DNA from: Streptacidiphilus sp. P02-A3a
GTDB lineage: Bacteria > Actinomycetota > Actinomycetes > Streptomycetales > Streptomycetaceae
Reading direction: 5' to 3'
NCBI RefSeq assembly: GCF_014084105.1
Contig: NZ_CP048289.1
Span: forward strand, 8,441,922-8,505,921
Length of the DNA: 64,000 nt
A model generated the notes under the pieces. The model searched no databases. It was not told the DNA's origin and worked only from the letters and a program-made list of their open reading frames with translations. Position 1 is the first letter of the stretch; every line of letters starts with the position of its first letter. Below, one piece after another: positions 1-7,836 of the stretch. The translations under genes were made by a program, and so were the position numbers.

Positions 1-1
1 T

Positions 2-235
2 CTGCACCAGCCGCGCACCCTGGCCGACCTGGGCCGGGCGCTGGACCTGCCGCTGGCGCCGCTGGGCGAGGAGCGCGACGGGCAGGCGCTGCTGGCCATC
101 GACGCCCTGGGCCGGGTCTACAGCCTGGACCACAGCGGCGAGTGGTTCCTCGGCCAGACCATGGACCGGGCGCTGACCACGCTGATCACCGGCACCGCGC
201 CGGAGCGGCTGCAGTTCGTCGCCGACGCCCTGTAG
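2..235 (+). CDS. SUKH-3-like protein, 3' part only
   Basis: The window opens inside a gene whose last 77 residues are visible, ending DAL and a TAG stop. The pattern of a small two-layer domain can be seen: LLAIDALGRVYSLDHSGEWFLG followed by a helix DRALTTLITG. This resembles the C-terminal half of the SUKH-3 (SMI1/KNR4) superfamily, small proteins often acting as immunity proteins to contact-dependent or polymorphic toxins. The family call rests on the strand-turn-strand pattern and the GEW motif only, because the N-terminal half and any partner toxin lie outside the window. It is convergent with the GntR gene. A stand-alone cytoplasmic SUKH protein of other function is equally possible. Confidence 0.5.
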   Translation: MHQPRTLADLGRALDLPLAPLGEERDGQALLAIDALGRVYSLDHSGEWFLGQTMDRALTTLITGTAPERLQFVADAL

Positions 236-258
236 CGCGGCCCGGGCCCCGGCTCGGC

Positions 259-293
259 TCGGGCCTCGGGCCTCGGGCCTCGGGCCTCAGGCC
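259..293. repeat. 7-bp tandem repeat, 5 copies, over the GntR stop codon
   Basis: Five head-to-tail copies of TCGGGCC (the last is TCAGGCC). The TCA of the final copy is the reverse complement of the GntR gene's TGA stop, so the repeat begins at the stop codon and runs downstream on the minus strand. Confidence 0.85.
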
Positions 294-658
294 TCGCCGT
301 AGGTGTCCCGCAGCGCCGCCGCCACCACCGCGTGGGCTTCCTCCGGCGGAATGCCCAGGCCGTGCACCAGCTGGGCGTAGCGCGCGGCGGCCTGGGCGGC
401 GGCCTGGCGCGAGGAGTCGCCGGACGCGGCGACGACCGTGCCGTGCCGCCCCCGGGTCTCCACCACCCCGGCGGCCTCCAGCTCCCGGTAGGCCTTGGCC
501 ACGGTGTTCACCGCCAGCCCCAGGTCCTCCGCGAGCCGCCGCACCGTGGGCAGCCGCATCCCCACCGGCGCCGCGCCGGTCCGGGCCTGCTCGGCCACCT
601 GCGCCCGGATCTGCTCGAACGGAGGCACGGGGGAATCGGGATCGAGGGCGATCAGCAA
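287..658 (-). CDS. GntR-family regulator, short (YtrA-like) type
   Basis: A 123-residue protein consisting of little more than a GntR winged-helix domain. PPFEQIRAQVAEQ, then MRLPTVRRLAEDLGLAVNTVAKAYRELEAAGVVETRGRHGTVV, is the classical GntR DNA-binding core at about residues 10-75. A short helical tail ending RDTYGEA replaces the usual ligand-binding domain, as in the YtrA subfamily, which often controls ABC transporters or cell-envelope stress genes. A TTG start at 658 is preferred because GGAG lies 8 nt upstream; longer in-frame starts have no ribosome site. It lies downstream of, and on the same strand as, the sensor kinase, with a palindrome (715-725) in the gap that could be its own operator. 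No transporter gene is adjacent, so the target is unknown. Confidence 0.8.
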   Translation of the reverse strand: MLIALDPDSPVPPFEQIRAQVAEQARTGAAPVGMRLPTVRRLAEDLGLAVNTVAKAYRELEAAGVVETRGRHGTVVAASGDSSRQAAAQAAARYAQLVHGLGIPPEEAHAVVAAALRDTYGEA

Positions 659-714
659 GATGCGGTCTCCGGTGCCGGGGCTGGGATGCCGGGGGCTGAG
701 GGTGTCCCCGCCTA

Positions 715-725
715 CGGTAGTACCG
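715..725. promoter_or_regulatory. Palindrome upstream of the GntR gene (possible auto-operator)
   Basis: CGGTAGTACCG is an 11-bp perfect odd palindrome about 57 bp upstream of the TTG start. GntR-family regulators commonly bind such short inverted repeats near their own promoter; that this one is used is inference. Confidence 0.4.
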
Positions 726-730
726 CCCAG

Positions 731-786
731 CCGGAACCGACCGCCGAACCGGAACGGGACCGCCGCACCGGAACGGGACCGCCGCA
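731..786. repeat. 19-bp tandem repeat, 2 exact plus 1 degenerate copy
   Basis: Two exact copies (749-767 and 768-786) of a 19-bp unit starting CCGGAACGGGAC, preceded by a degenerate 18-bp copy at 731-748. They lie between the sensor kinase stop and the GntR promoter region. Confidence 0.75.
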
Positions 787-827
787 CCGTGGCCGGACCC
801 GCCGCACCAGGCGCGCGGCCGTCCGGC

Positions 828-2135
828 CTAGCCCGCCGCCAGCAGCCTGGCCTCCACCCGGAACCCGCCCGAGTCGGTCGGCCCGGCGGCGAAGGTCCCG
901 CCCAGCGCGGTCACCCGCTCGCGCATCCCCAGCAGCCCGTTCCCGCCGCTCGGCAGCCCGCTGCCGTAGTGCCGCTCCACCTCCACCGGGCAGGTGTTGG
1001 ACACCGCCAGCGCCACTCCGCCGACCATGTACGCCACCACCACCTCGGCGTCCGCCCCGGGCGCGTGCTTCAGCACGTTCGTCAGCGCCTCCTGCACCAC
1101 CCGGTAGGCGGTCCGCTCGGTGTCCGAGCTCAGCGCCCGGCGCGCGCCGCCGACCGTCAGCCGCACCCCGAGGCCCGCCGCCCGCGACTCGTCCACCAGC
1201 CGCGGGATGTCCGCCAGGCCGGGCGCGTCCGAGGTCGGCACGGCCAGTACCGCCGCCGCCTCCTGGCCGCTGACCGGCGCCGACTCCACCGTCCTGAGCA
1301 CCCCCAGGATCTGCCGCAGCTCGTCCAGGGCCTGCCGTCCGATGTCGCCCATCAGCTTGGCGCTCTCCGCCGCGCGGTCCGGGTCCCGCCGGACCACCCG
1401 CTCCAGCGCGCCCGCGTGCACCACCAGCAGGCTCACCCGGTGCGCCACCACGTCGTGCATCTCCCGGGCGATCCGCGCCCGCTCCTCCACCTGCGCGCGC
1501 TGCGCCCGCTCCCGGGCCTGCTCGGCCAGCAGCGCCAGCTCCGTCTCCAGCCCCTCGGCCCGCTCCCGCAGCGCCTCCAGCAGCCGCCGCCGGGCGCCCA
1601 CGTACAGGCCCAGCATCGTCGGCGCGACCGTGATCCCGACCGCCACCAGCAGCGACATGATCAGCAGCGCGTACTCCGGGACGCCGCTGTGCAGCGCCTG
1701 CGGATGCTGCCGACCGATGGTCAGCGCGGAGACCAGGGTGGTCTCCAGGATCGCCACCGCGCACAGCAGCGACATCGCCCGCCGCTCCGCGAACCGCCAG
1801 GTCACCCCCTCCAGGCGGTACGCGCCGATGGTGTACAGCCCCACCATCAGCAGCATGTACCCGGCCTGGAGCGGGATCGTCGCCAGCGCGGCCACCACCG
1901 GCGTCAGCGGCCAGCGGCGGCGGACCAGCAGGGTCAGGCTCGCCAGCACCCCGAACACCGCCGCCGCGACCGTCCACGGCATCGCCATCCCCTGGTTGCG
2001 GACGAAGGTCGCGGCGTTCATGGCGCACTCCGCCGCCGCCATGACGGCCACCGTCACGTCGAACCACATACTGCGCCGCCGGGGCCACATCCCCGCCACG
2101 CCCCCCGCGCCCGTACCGGGCGTCGCCATGCTCAT
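828..2135 (-). CDS. Sensor histidine kinase, NarL/DesK type, orphan
   Basis: A 435-residue membrane sensor kinase. Residues 25-180 carry about five hydrophobic segments with no large extracellular domain. A coiled coil (185-215) leads to the HisKA_3 box ARIAREMHDVVAHRVSLL, with the phosphorylatable His at about 227. A complete HATPase domain follows, with the N box VQEALTNVLKHAPG and the G-rich box GGNGLLGMRERVTALGG. Such kinases normally phosphorylate a LuxR-type response regulator, but none is adjacent: the next gene downstream is the short GntR regulator and ppc is divergent upstream. Start ATG at 2135 (an alternative ATG is two codons later). The input signal cannot be inferred. Confidence 0.85.
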   Translation of the reverse strand: MSMATPGTGAGGVAGMWPRRRSMWFDVTVAVMAAAECAMNAATFVRNQGMAMPWTVAAAVFGVLASLTLLVRRRWPLTPVVAALATIPLQAGYMLLMVGLYTIGAYRLEGVTWRFAERRAMSLLCAVAILETTLVSALTIGRQHPQALHSGVPEYALLIMSLLVAVGITVAPTMLGLYVGARRRLLEALRERAEGLETELALLAEQARERAQRAQVEERARIAREMHDVVAHRVSLLVVHAGALERVVRRDPDRAAESAKLMGDIGRQALDELRQILGVLRTVESAPVSGQEAAAVLAVPTSDAPGLADIPRLVDESRAAGLGVRLTVGGARRALSSDTERTAYRVVQEALTNVLKHAPGADAEVVVAYMVGGVALAVSNTCPVEVERHYGSGLPSGGNGLLGMRERVTALGGTFAAGPTDSGGFRVEARLLAAG

Positions 2136-2252
2136 GGGTGCCAGCCTACGTAAGTGCGACTCCGGGGTCCGGGGGGCTGTCCCGGTTGCGCATCGGCGAA
2201 GCCACAGTGTCCGGGATTCGGCCGCCACCAGTGCGGCGACAGTACGCACACC

Positions 2253-2258
2253 TATGCT
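2253..2258 (+). promoter_or_regulatory. Possible -10 element for ppc
   Basis: TATGCT lies 63 bp upstream of the ppc start in the 186-bp divergent gap. No convincing -35 was seen, so this is only a candidate. Confidence 0.25.
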
Positions 2259-2321
2259 GTTCGCGTCGGACAGCGCGGTCCGCAGAGCCGATGCCCCATC
2301 CACCTGCAAGGGAGCACCAGC

Positions 2322-5132
2322 GTGAGCGACGCACGCGAGGCCATCACCCCGACCTCGGTCCCAGCCTCGGCCCCGCCCGCCAGTACAACCGCCAGCACGC
2401 CGCTCGGCCCGGTCGAGCCGGACAACACCGCACTGCGCGCGGACATCCGCCGCCTCGGCGACCTCCTCGGCGAGACCCTGGTCCGCCAGGAGAGCCAGGA
2501 GCTGCTCGACCTGGTCGAGCAGGTCCGCGCGCTCACCCGCAGCGACGGCAAGGCCGCCTCGGCCCTGCTGGAGGAGACCGACCTGGAGACCGCGGCCAAG
2601 CTGGTCCGGGCCTTCTCCACCTACTTCCACCTGGCCAACGTCACCGAGCAGGTGCACCGCGGCCGGGAGCTCGGAGTCCACCGCGCGAAGGAGGGCTCGC
2701 TGATCTCGCGGACCGCCGACAAGCTCGCCGAGGCGGACCCGCAGCAGGTCGCGGACACCCTGGCGCACCTCGCCGTACGCCCGGTCTTCACCGCGCACCC
2801 GACCGAGGCCGCCCGCCGCAGCGTGCTCACCAAGCTGCGCCGGATCGCCGAGCTGCTGGACCGCACCGACACCCCGAACCGGCCGAGCGGACGCCGCCAG
2901 GCCGACCGCCGGCTGGCCGAGGTGATCGACCTGCTCTGGCAGACCGACGAGCTGCGGATCGCCCGCCCGGAACCCGCCGACGAGGCCCGCAACGCCGTCT
3001 ACTACCTGGACGAGCTGTACAAGCGCGCGGTCCCGGACGTGCTGGAGGAGCTCAGCGAGGAGCTGGCCCGGATCGGCGTGGAGCTCCCCGAGGGCGTCCG
3101 CCCGCTGAGCTTCGGCACCTGGATCGGCGGCGACCGGGACGGCAACCCCAACGTCACCCCGGCGGTCACCCTGGACGTCCTGGTGCTCCAGCACGAGTAC
3201 GGGATCAAGGACGCGCTGGACGTCATCGACGACCTGCGCGGCGCGCTGTCCTCCTCGGTGCGGCTCTCCGGCGCCAGCGAGGAACTGCTCGAATCGCTCG
3301 CCACCGACCTCGGCAACCTGCCCGGGATCAGCCCGCGCTACAAGCGGATGAACGCCGAGGAGCCGTACCGGCTCAAGGCCACCTGCATCCGGCAGAAGCT
3401 GATCAACACCCGCGACCGGCTGGCCGCGGGCACCCAGCACGTCGAGGGCCGCGACTACCTCGGCACCGCGCCGCTCCTGGCCGACCTGCAGATCATCCAG
3501 GACTCGCTGCGCGCCCACCGGGGCCAGCTGATCGCCGACGGCCGGCTCGCCCGGGCCATCCGCACCGTCGCCGCCTTCGGCCTGGCGCTGGCGACCATGG
3601 ACGTCCGCGAGCACGCCGACGCCCACCACCACGCGCTCGGCCAGCTGTTCGACCGGCTCGGTGAGGAGGCCTGGCGCTACACCGACATGCCGCGCGAGTA
3701 CCGGCAGCGGCTGCTCGCCAAGGAGCTCAAGTCCCGCCGCCCGCTGGCGCCCAGCCCGGCGCCGCTGGACGCCGCCGGGGCGAAGACCCTCGGCGTGTTC
3801 CAGACCATCCGCGACAGCTTCGAGCGCTTCGGCCCGGAGATCGTCGAGAGCTACATCATCTCCATGTGCCAGGGCGCCGACGACGTCTTCGCCGCCGCGG
3901 TGCTGGCCCGCGAGGCCGGACTGATCGACCTGCACGCCGGGATCGCCAAGATCGGCATCGTGCCGCTGCTGGAGACCACCGACGAGCTCAAGGCCGCCGA
4001 CACCATCCTCGACGAGATGCTGCGCGACCCCTCCTACCGGCTGCTGGTCTCGCTCCGCGGTGACGTGCAGGAGGTGATGCTCGGCTACTCGGACTCCAGC
4101 AAGTTCGGCGGCATCACCACCAGCCAGTGGGAGATCCACCGGGCCCAGCGCCGACTGCGCGACGTGGCCCACCGCTACGGCATCCGGCTGCGGCTGTTCC
4201 ACGGCCGCGGCGGCACCGTCGGCCGCGGCGGCGGCCCCTCGCACGAGGCGATCCTGGCCCAGCCGTACGGCACCCTGGAAGGCGAGATCAAGGTCACCGA
4301 GCAGGGCGAGGTGATCTCCGACAAGTACCTGATCCCGGCTCTGGCCAGGGAGAACCTGGAGCTCACGGTCTCCGCCACGCTGGAGGCGAGCGCCCTGCAC
4401 ACCGCCCCCCGGCAGTCGCCGGAGGCGCTGGCCCGCTGGGACGCGACCATGGACACCGTCTCCGACGGCGCCCACACCGCGTACCGGCGGCTGGTCGAGG
4501 ACCCGGACCTGCCCGCGTACTTCTTCGCGGCCACCCCGGTCGACCAGCTGGCCTCGCTGCACCTGGGCTCCCGCCCGTCCCGCCGCCCGGACAGCGGCGC
4601 GGGCCTGGACGGGCTGCGGGCCATCCCGTGGGTCTTCGGCTGGACCCAGTCCCGGCAGATCGTCCCCGGCTGGTACGGCGTCGGCGCCGGTCTGGCCGCC
4701 GCCCGCGAGGCCGGGCTCGGCGACATCCTGCAGGAGATGCACCAGGAGTGGCACTTCTTCCGCAACTTCCTGTCGAACGTCGCCATGACGCTCGCCAAGA
4801 CCGACCTGCGGATCGCCCGGCACTACGTGGACCAGCTGGTGCCGGACCACCTCAAGCACATCTTCGACCTGATCGAGGCCGAGCACGCGCTCACCCTCAA
4901 GGAGGTGCTCGCCGTCAGCGGCGAGAACGAGCTGCTGGAGCACACGCCGGTGCTCAAGCAGACCTTCGCGATCCGGGACGCCTACCTCGACCCGATCTCC
5001 TACCTCCAGGTGTCGCTGCTGCGTCGGCAGCGCGAGGACGCCGCCGCGGGCCTGGACGACGACCCGCTGCGCGCCCGGGCGCTGCTGCTGACCGTCAACG
5101 GCATCGCCGCCGGTCTGCGCAACACCGGCTGA
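2322..5132 (+). CDS. ppc: Phosphoenolpyruvate carboxylase
   Basis: Catalyses the anaplerotic carboxylation of phosphoenolpyruvate with bicarbonate to oxaloacetate, feeding the TCA cycle. The 936-residue length fits the bacterial family (about 880-970). Signatures seen are FTAHPTEA with catalytic His at about 159, GGDRDGNPNVT, LGYSDSSK, the FHGRGGTVGRGGGP loop (His about 627, Arg about 629), and the C-terminal RNTG ending typical of this enzyme. The GTG start at 2322 is chosen because AAGGGAGC lies just upstream and the protein then begins SDAREAIT; the open frame extends further upstream but without family similarity. The N-terminal 35 residues are a low-complexity Ser/Pro/Ala/Thr extension. 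A perfect bidirectional hairpin separates it from convergent pth. Confidence 0.98.
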   Translation: MSDAREAITPTSVPASAPPASTTASTPLGPVEPDNTALRADIRRLGDLLGETLVRQESQELLDLVEQVRALTRSDGKAASALLEETDLETAAKLVRAFSTYFHLANVTEQVHRGRELGVHRAKEGSLISRTADKLAEADPQQVADTLAHLAVRPVFTAHPTEAARRSVLTKLRRIAELLDRTDTPNRPSGRRQADRRLAEVIDLLWQTDELRIARPEPADEARNAVYYLDELYKRAVPDVLEELSEELARIGVELPEGVRPLSFGTWIGGDRDGNPNVTPAVTLDVLVLQHEYGIKDALDVIDDLRGALSSSVRLSGASEELLESLATDLGNLPGISPRYKRMNAEEPYRLKATCIRQKLINTRDRLAAGTQHVEGRDYLGTAPLLADLQIIQDSLRAHRGQLIADGRLARAIRTVAAFGLALATMDVREHADAHHHALGQLFDRLGEEAWRYTDMPREYRQRLLAKELKSRRPLAPSPAPLDAAGAKTLGVFQTIRDSFERFGPEIVESYIISMCQGADDVFAAAVLAREAGLIDLHAGIAKIGIVPLLETTDELKAADTILDEMLRDPSYRLLVSLRGDVQEVMLGYSDSSKFGGITTSQWEIHRAQRRLRDVAHRYGIRLRLFHGRGGTVGRGGGPSHEAILAQPYGTLEGEIKVTEQGEVISDKYLIPALARENLELTVSATLEASALHTAPRQSPEALARWDATMDTVSDGAHTAYRRLVEDPDLPAYFFAATPVDQLASLHLGSRPSRRPDSGAGLDGLRAIPWVFGWTQSRQIVPGWYGVGAGLAAAREAGLGDILQEMHQEWHFFRNFLSNVAMTLAKTDLRIARHYVDQLVPDHLKHIFDLIEAEHALTLKEVLAVSGENELLEHTPVLKQTFAIRDAYLDPISYLQVSLLRRQREDAAAGLDDDPLRARALLLTVNGIAAGLRNTG

Positions 5133-5152
5133 CCGGTCCCGCTCGCACGCCG

Positions 5153-5197
5153 AACGGCCCGCGCCCCCTCCAGCGACTGGAGGGGGCGCGGGCCGTT
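5153..5197. terminator. Bidirectional terminator between ppc and pth
   Basis: A perfect 21-bp stem (5153-5173 with 5177-5197) closed by a 3-nt loop, between two convergent genes. There is no T-run, as is common in high-GC actinobacteria. Confidence 0.9.
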
Positions 5198-5223
5198 CCG
5201 CGGCACGCGCCGGTCGGCTCGGC

Positions 5224-5802
5224 TCAGGAGTTGTACGTGGTCTGCGCCCGCTCCAGGCCCTCGGAGAGCAGCGCCTCCACCGCGTCCGCCGCCCGGTCCA
5301 CGAACCAGTCCAGCTCCTTGCGCTCGGTCGAGGAGAAGTCCCGCAGCACGAAGTCCGCCACGTCCATCCGGCCCGGCGGGCGCCCGATCCCGGCCCGGAT
5401 CCGGTAGTAGTCGGGACCCAGCGACTTGGTGATCGACTTCAGCCCGTTGTGGCCGTTGTCACCGCCGCCGCGCTTGATCCGCAGCGTCGCGTAGTCGAGG
5501 TCCAGCTCGTCGTGGACCACCACCAGCCGGTCCAGCGGCGCCTTGTAGAAGTCCCGCAGGCCGGTCACCGGACCGCCGGACAGGTTCATGAACGAGGTCG
5601 GCTTCGCCAGCACCACCCGCTGCCCGGCCAACCGCCCCTCCACCACCTGGTTCCGGCTGCGGTGCGCCTTGAACTTCGCGCCGATCCGCCCGGCCAGCAG
5701 GTCAGCCACCATGAACCCGATGTTGTGGCGGTTCCCCGTGTACTCGGGACCGGGATTGCCCAGCCCCACGACCAGCCACGGGCCGCTCTGCTCGTCGCTC
5801 AC
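5224..5802 (-). CDS. pth: Peptidyl-tRNA hydrolase
   Basis: Releases peptides from peptidyl-tRNA that drops off ribosomes, recycling tRNA; essential in most bacteria. The 192-residue protein shows the Pth fold signatures GLGNPGPEY, NRHNIGF (catalytic His26), KPTSFMNLSG (Asn73), HDELDL (Asp98) and GGDNGHNGLKS, the active-site set expected from the E. coli enzyme. The start is GTG at 5802 with GGAAGGA upstream. It is the promoter-distal gene of a prs - rplY - pth arrangement conserved in actinobacteria, with 105 bp and a strong hairpin between rplY and pth, suggesting partly independent expression. Confidence 0.97.
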   Translation of the reverse strand: MSDEQSGPWLVVGLGNPGPEYTGNRHNIGFMVADLLAGRIGAKFKAHRSRNQVVEGRLAGQRVVLAKPTSFMNLSGGPVTGLRDFYKAPLDRLVVVHDELDLDYATLRIKRGGGDNGHNGLKSITKSLGPDYYRIRAGIGRPPGRMDVADFVLRDFSSTERKELDWFVDRAADAVEALLSEGLERAQTTYNS

Positions 5803-5850
5803 CCTCGTTGTCCTTCCTGCTTCTCGGCAACGCTCGGGACACCCGCGCGC

Positions 5851-5891
5851 GCCGCTGCCCCGGCCGTCAGCGGACGGTCCGGGGCAGCGGC
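5851..5891 (-). terminator. Terminator-like hairpin after rplY
   Basis: GCCGCTGCCCCGG pairs perfectly with its reverse complement across the interval, with an inner CCGT/ACGG stem. It lies directly after the rplY stop and before pth, so it is either a terminator or an attenuator for pth. Confidence 0.75.
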
Positions 5892-5907
5892 GGGGAAACT
5901 GTGGGGC

Positions 5908-6498
5908 TCAGGCCTCGGCGGCAGCGTCGCTGCCCTCGTCGCCCTCGGACGGGGCCTCGACCTGGGCGGAGACGACCTGGAGCACGACGGCCTCGGGGTC
6001 GACGGCCAGGGTGGCGCCCTTCGGCAGGGTGATGTCCTTCGCCAGGATGGAGTGGCCGGCCTCCAGGCCCTGGATCGAGACGGTGACCGACTCGGGCAGG
6101 TGGGTGGCCTCGGCCTCAAGGGGCAGGGTGTTCAGGATGTGCTCAAGCAGGTTGCCGCCGGGGGCCAGCTCGCCCTCGGTGTTGATCTGGATCTCGACGG
6201 TGACCTTCTCGCCGCGCTTCACCAGCAGCAGGTCGATGTGCTTGAGCGAGCGCTTGATCGGGTCCCGCTGCACGGCCTTCGGCAGGACGAACTCGTCCTT
6301 GCCCTCGATCGCCAGGGTGAACAGCACGTTCGGGGTCTTCAGCGCCAGCATCAGCGCGTGGCCCGGCAGGTTCACGTGGACCGGGTCGGTGCCGTGGCCG
6401 TAGACGACGGCGGGGACCAGGCCCTCGCGGCGGGCGCGGCGCGCGGCGCCCTTGCCGAACTCGTTGCGGGGCTGGGCCTCAAGGCGGATCTCAGACAC
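5908..6498 (-). CDS. rplY: 50S ribosomal protein L25/TL5 (Ctc type)
   Basis: Binds 5S rRNA in the large ribosomal subunit. At 196 residues this is the long form: an N-terminal L25 beta-barrel (residues 3-95, beginning SEIRLEAQPRNEFGKGAARRARR) plus a C-terminal TL5/CTC domain (about 100-185), as in the general-stress protein Ctc of Bacillus. The C-terminal tail is acidic and Ala-rich (APSEGDEGSDAAAEA). GTG at 6498 is chosen because GAGGAG lies 7 nt upstream; an upstream in-frame ATG lacks any ribosome site. The neighbours prs and pth keep the conserved order. Confidence 0.95.
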   Translation of the reverse strand: MSEIRLEAQPRNEFGKGAARRARREGLVPAVVYGHGTDPVHVNLPGHALMLALKTPNVLFTLAIEGKDEFVLPKAVQRDPIKRSLKHIDLLLVKRGEKVTVEIQINTEGELAPGGNLLEHILNTLPLEAEATHLPESVTVSIQGLEAGHSILAKDITLPKGATLAVDPEAVVLQVVSAQVEAPSEGDEGSDAAAEA

Positions 6499-6666
6499 GA
6501 CGGCACTCCTCGTACCACGGGGCGGGCACCGCACAATGAAAAAGCCACCGGCAGGACCTCACCCGAAAGAATTCAGGGATGAGTCGCTCGGCGGCATCTC
6601 GCACAACAACCCGTGGTCTCCACGGTGCAGCGCGTCGATCACGGAGTCACCCGAACAGAATCGGAC

Positions 6667-6712
6667 TCCCTCGCCGGGCGTTCCTGGAGTCTAGCCCAGA
6701 CCCGGCGAGGGA
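6667..6712 (-). terminator. Hairpin between prs and rplY
   Basis: A 12-bp perfect inverted repeat (6667-6678 with 6701-6712) with a 4-bp inner stem, 28 bp after the prs stop. It is probably the prs terminator or an attenuator in front of rplY. The sequence TAGACT in its loop could also serve as a -10 for rplY. Confidence 0.55.
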
Positions 6713-6739
6713 CCCAAAACGATCAGATCCGACGGACCC

Positions 6740-7714
6740 TCACACGCCCTCGAACAGGCTGGTGACCGAGCCGTCGTCGAAGACCTCGCGGATCGCGCGG
6801 GCGATCAGCGGGGCGATCGACAGCGTGGTCACCTTGTCCAGCTGCAACTCGCCCGGGGTCGGCAGGGTGTTGGTGAAGACGAACTCACTGGCCCGGGAGT
6901 TCTTCAGACGGTCGGTCGCGGCACCCGACAGCACCCCGTGCGTGGCGGCCACGATGACGTCCGCGGCGCCCTGCTCGAACAGCGCGTCGGCGGCGGCGCA
7001 GATGGTGCCACCGGTGTCGATCATGTCGTCCACCAGCACGCAGACGCGGCCCTTGACGTCGCCGACGACCTCGGCGGACATCACCTTGTTGGCGACGTTC
7101 GGGTCGCGGCGCTTGTGGATGATCGCCAGCGGCGCGTCGAGCCGGTCCGACCACTGGTCGGCGACCCGGACCCGGCCGGCGTCCGGCGAGACGATGGTCA
7201 GCCGGTCCCGGTCCACCCGGCTCGCGACGTAGTCCGCCAGCAGCGGCAGCGCGAACAGGTGGTCCACCGGGCCGTCGAAGAAGCCCTGGATCTGGGCCGT
7301 GTGCAGGTCCACCGACATCAGCCGGTCGGCGCCCGCCTGCTTCAGCAGGTCAGCTATCAGCCGGGCCGAGATGGGCTCGCGGCCGAGGTGCTTCTTGTCC
7401 TGCCGGGCGTAGCCGTAGAACGGCATGATCACGGTGATGCTCTTGACCGACGCCCGCTTCAGGGCGTCGATCATGATCAGCTGCTCCATGATCCACTGGT
7501 TGATCGGAGCCGTGTGGCTCTGCAGCACGAAGGCGTCGGCCCCACGGACCGACTCCTCGTACCGCACGTAGATCTCACCGTTGGCGAAGTCCAGGGCCTT
7601 CGTCGGAACCAGGTCCACACCCAGCTGCTCCGCCACCTCCCGGGCCAACTCGGGGTGTGCGCGGCCGGAGAAGAGCATCAAGTTCTTCTCACCGGACGTT
7701 TTGATCCCGGTCAC
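6740..7714 (-). CDS. prs: Ribose-phosphate pyrophosphokinase (PRPP synthetase)
   Basis: Makes phosphoribosyl pyrophosphate from ribose 5-phosphate and ATP, the entry metabolite for purine, pyrimidine, His, Trp and NAD synthesis. The 324-residue class I enzyme shows FSGRAHPELA, the ATP-site KRASVKSITVIMPFYGYARQDKK, the metal/flexible-loop segment SVDLHTAQIQGFF and the PRPP loop VCVLVDDMIDTGGT. The GTG start at 7714 has GAGGAG about 8 nt upstream. It lies downstream of glmU with a 122-bp gap, the usual glmU-prs order linking cell-wall precursor and nucleotide metabolism. Confidence 0.98.
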   Translation of the reverse strand: MTGIKTSGEKNLMLFSGRAHPELAREVAEQLGVDLVPTKALDFANGEIYVRYEESVRGADAFVLQSHTAPINQWIMEQLIMIDALKRASVKSITVIMPFYGYARQDKKHLGREPISARLIADLLKQAGADRLMSVDLHTAQIQGFFDGPVDHLFALPLLADYVASRVDRDRLTIVSPDAGRVRVADQWSDRLDAPLAIIHKRRDPNVANKVMSAEVVGDVKGRVCVLVDDMIDTGGTICAAADALFEQGAADVIVAATHGVLSGAATDRLKNSRASEFVFTNTLPTPGELQLDKVTTLSIAPLIARAIREVFDDGSVTSLFEGV

Positions 7715-7836
7715 TGCACCGTCTCCTCATTGCTGACGCGCGCTCGGCTCGCCGCGGCGCGCGGCGTAGCTGCTGGGGGGTTGACTGGAGCACCTGCCGG
7801 TCTCGTGCCGGGCACAGCGCTTGGATGTCCACCAGG

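Noticed and set aside
495..2153. Long plus-strand open frame over the sensor kinase
   Set aside because: Arg/His/Pro-rich antisense frame typical of high-GC DNA, with no motif. The minus-strand kinase is complete.
828..4943. A 1371-codon open frame on the minus strand spanning ppc
   Set aside because: Only its last 435 codons are a real gene (the sensor kinase). The upstream part is antisense to ppc, has biased composition and no family motifs.
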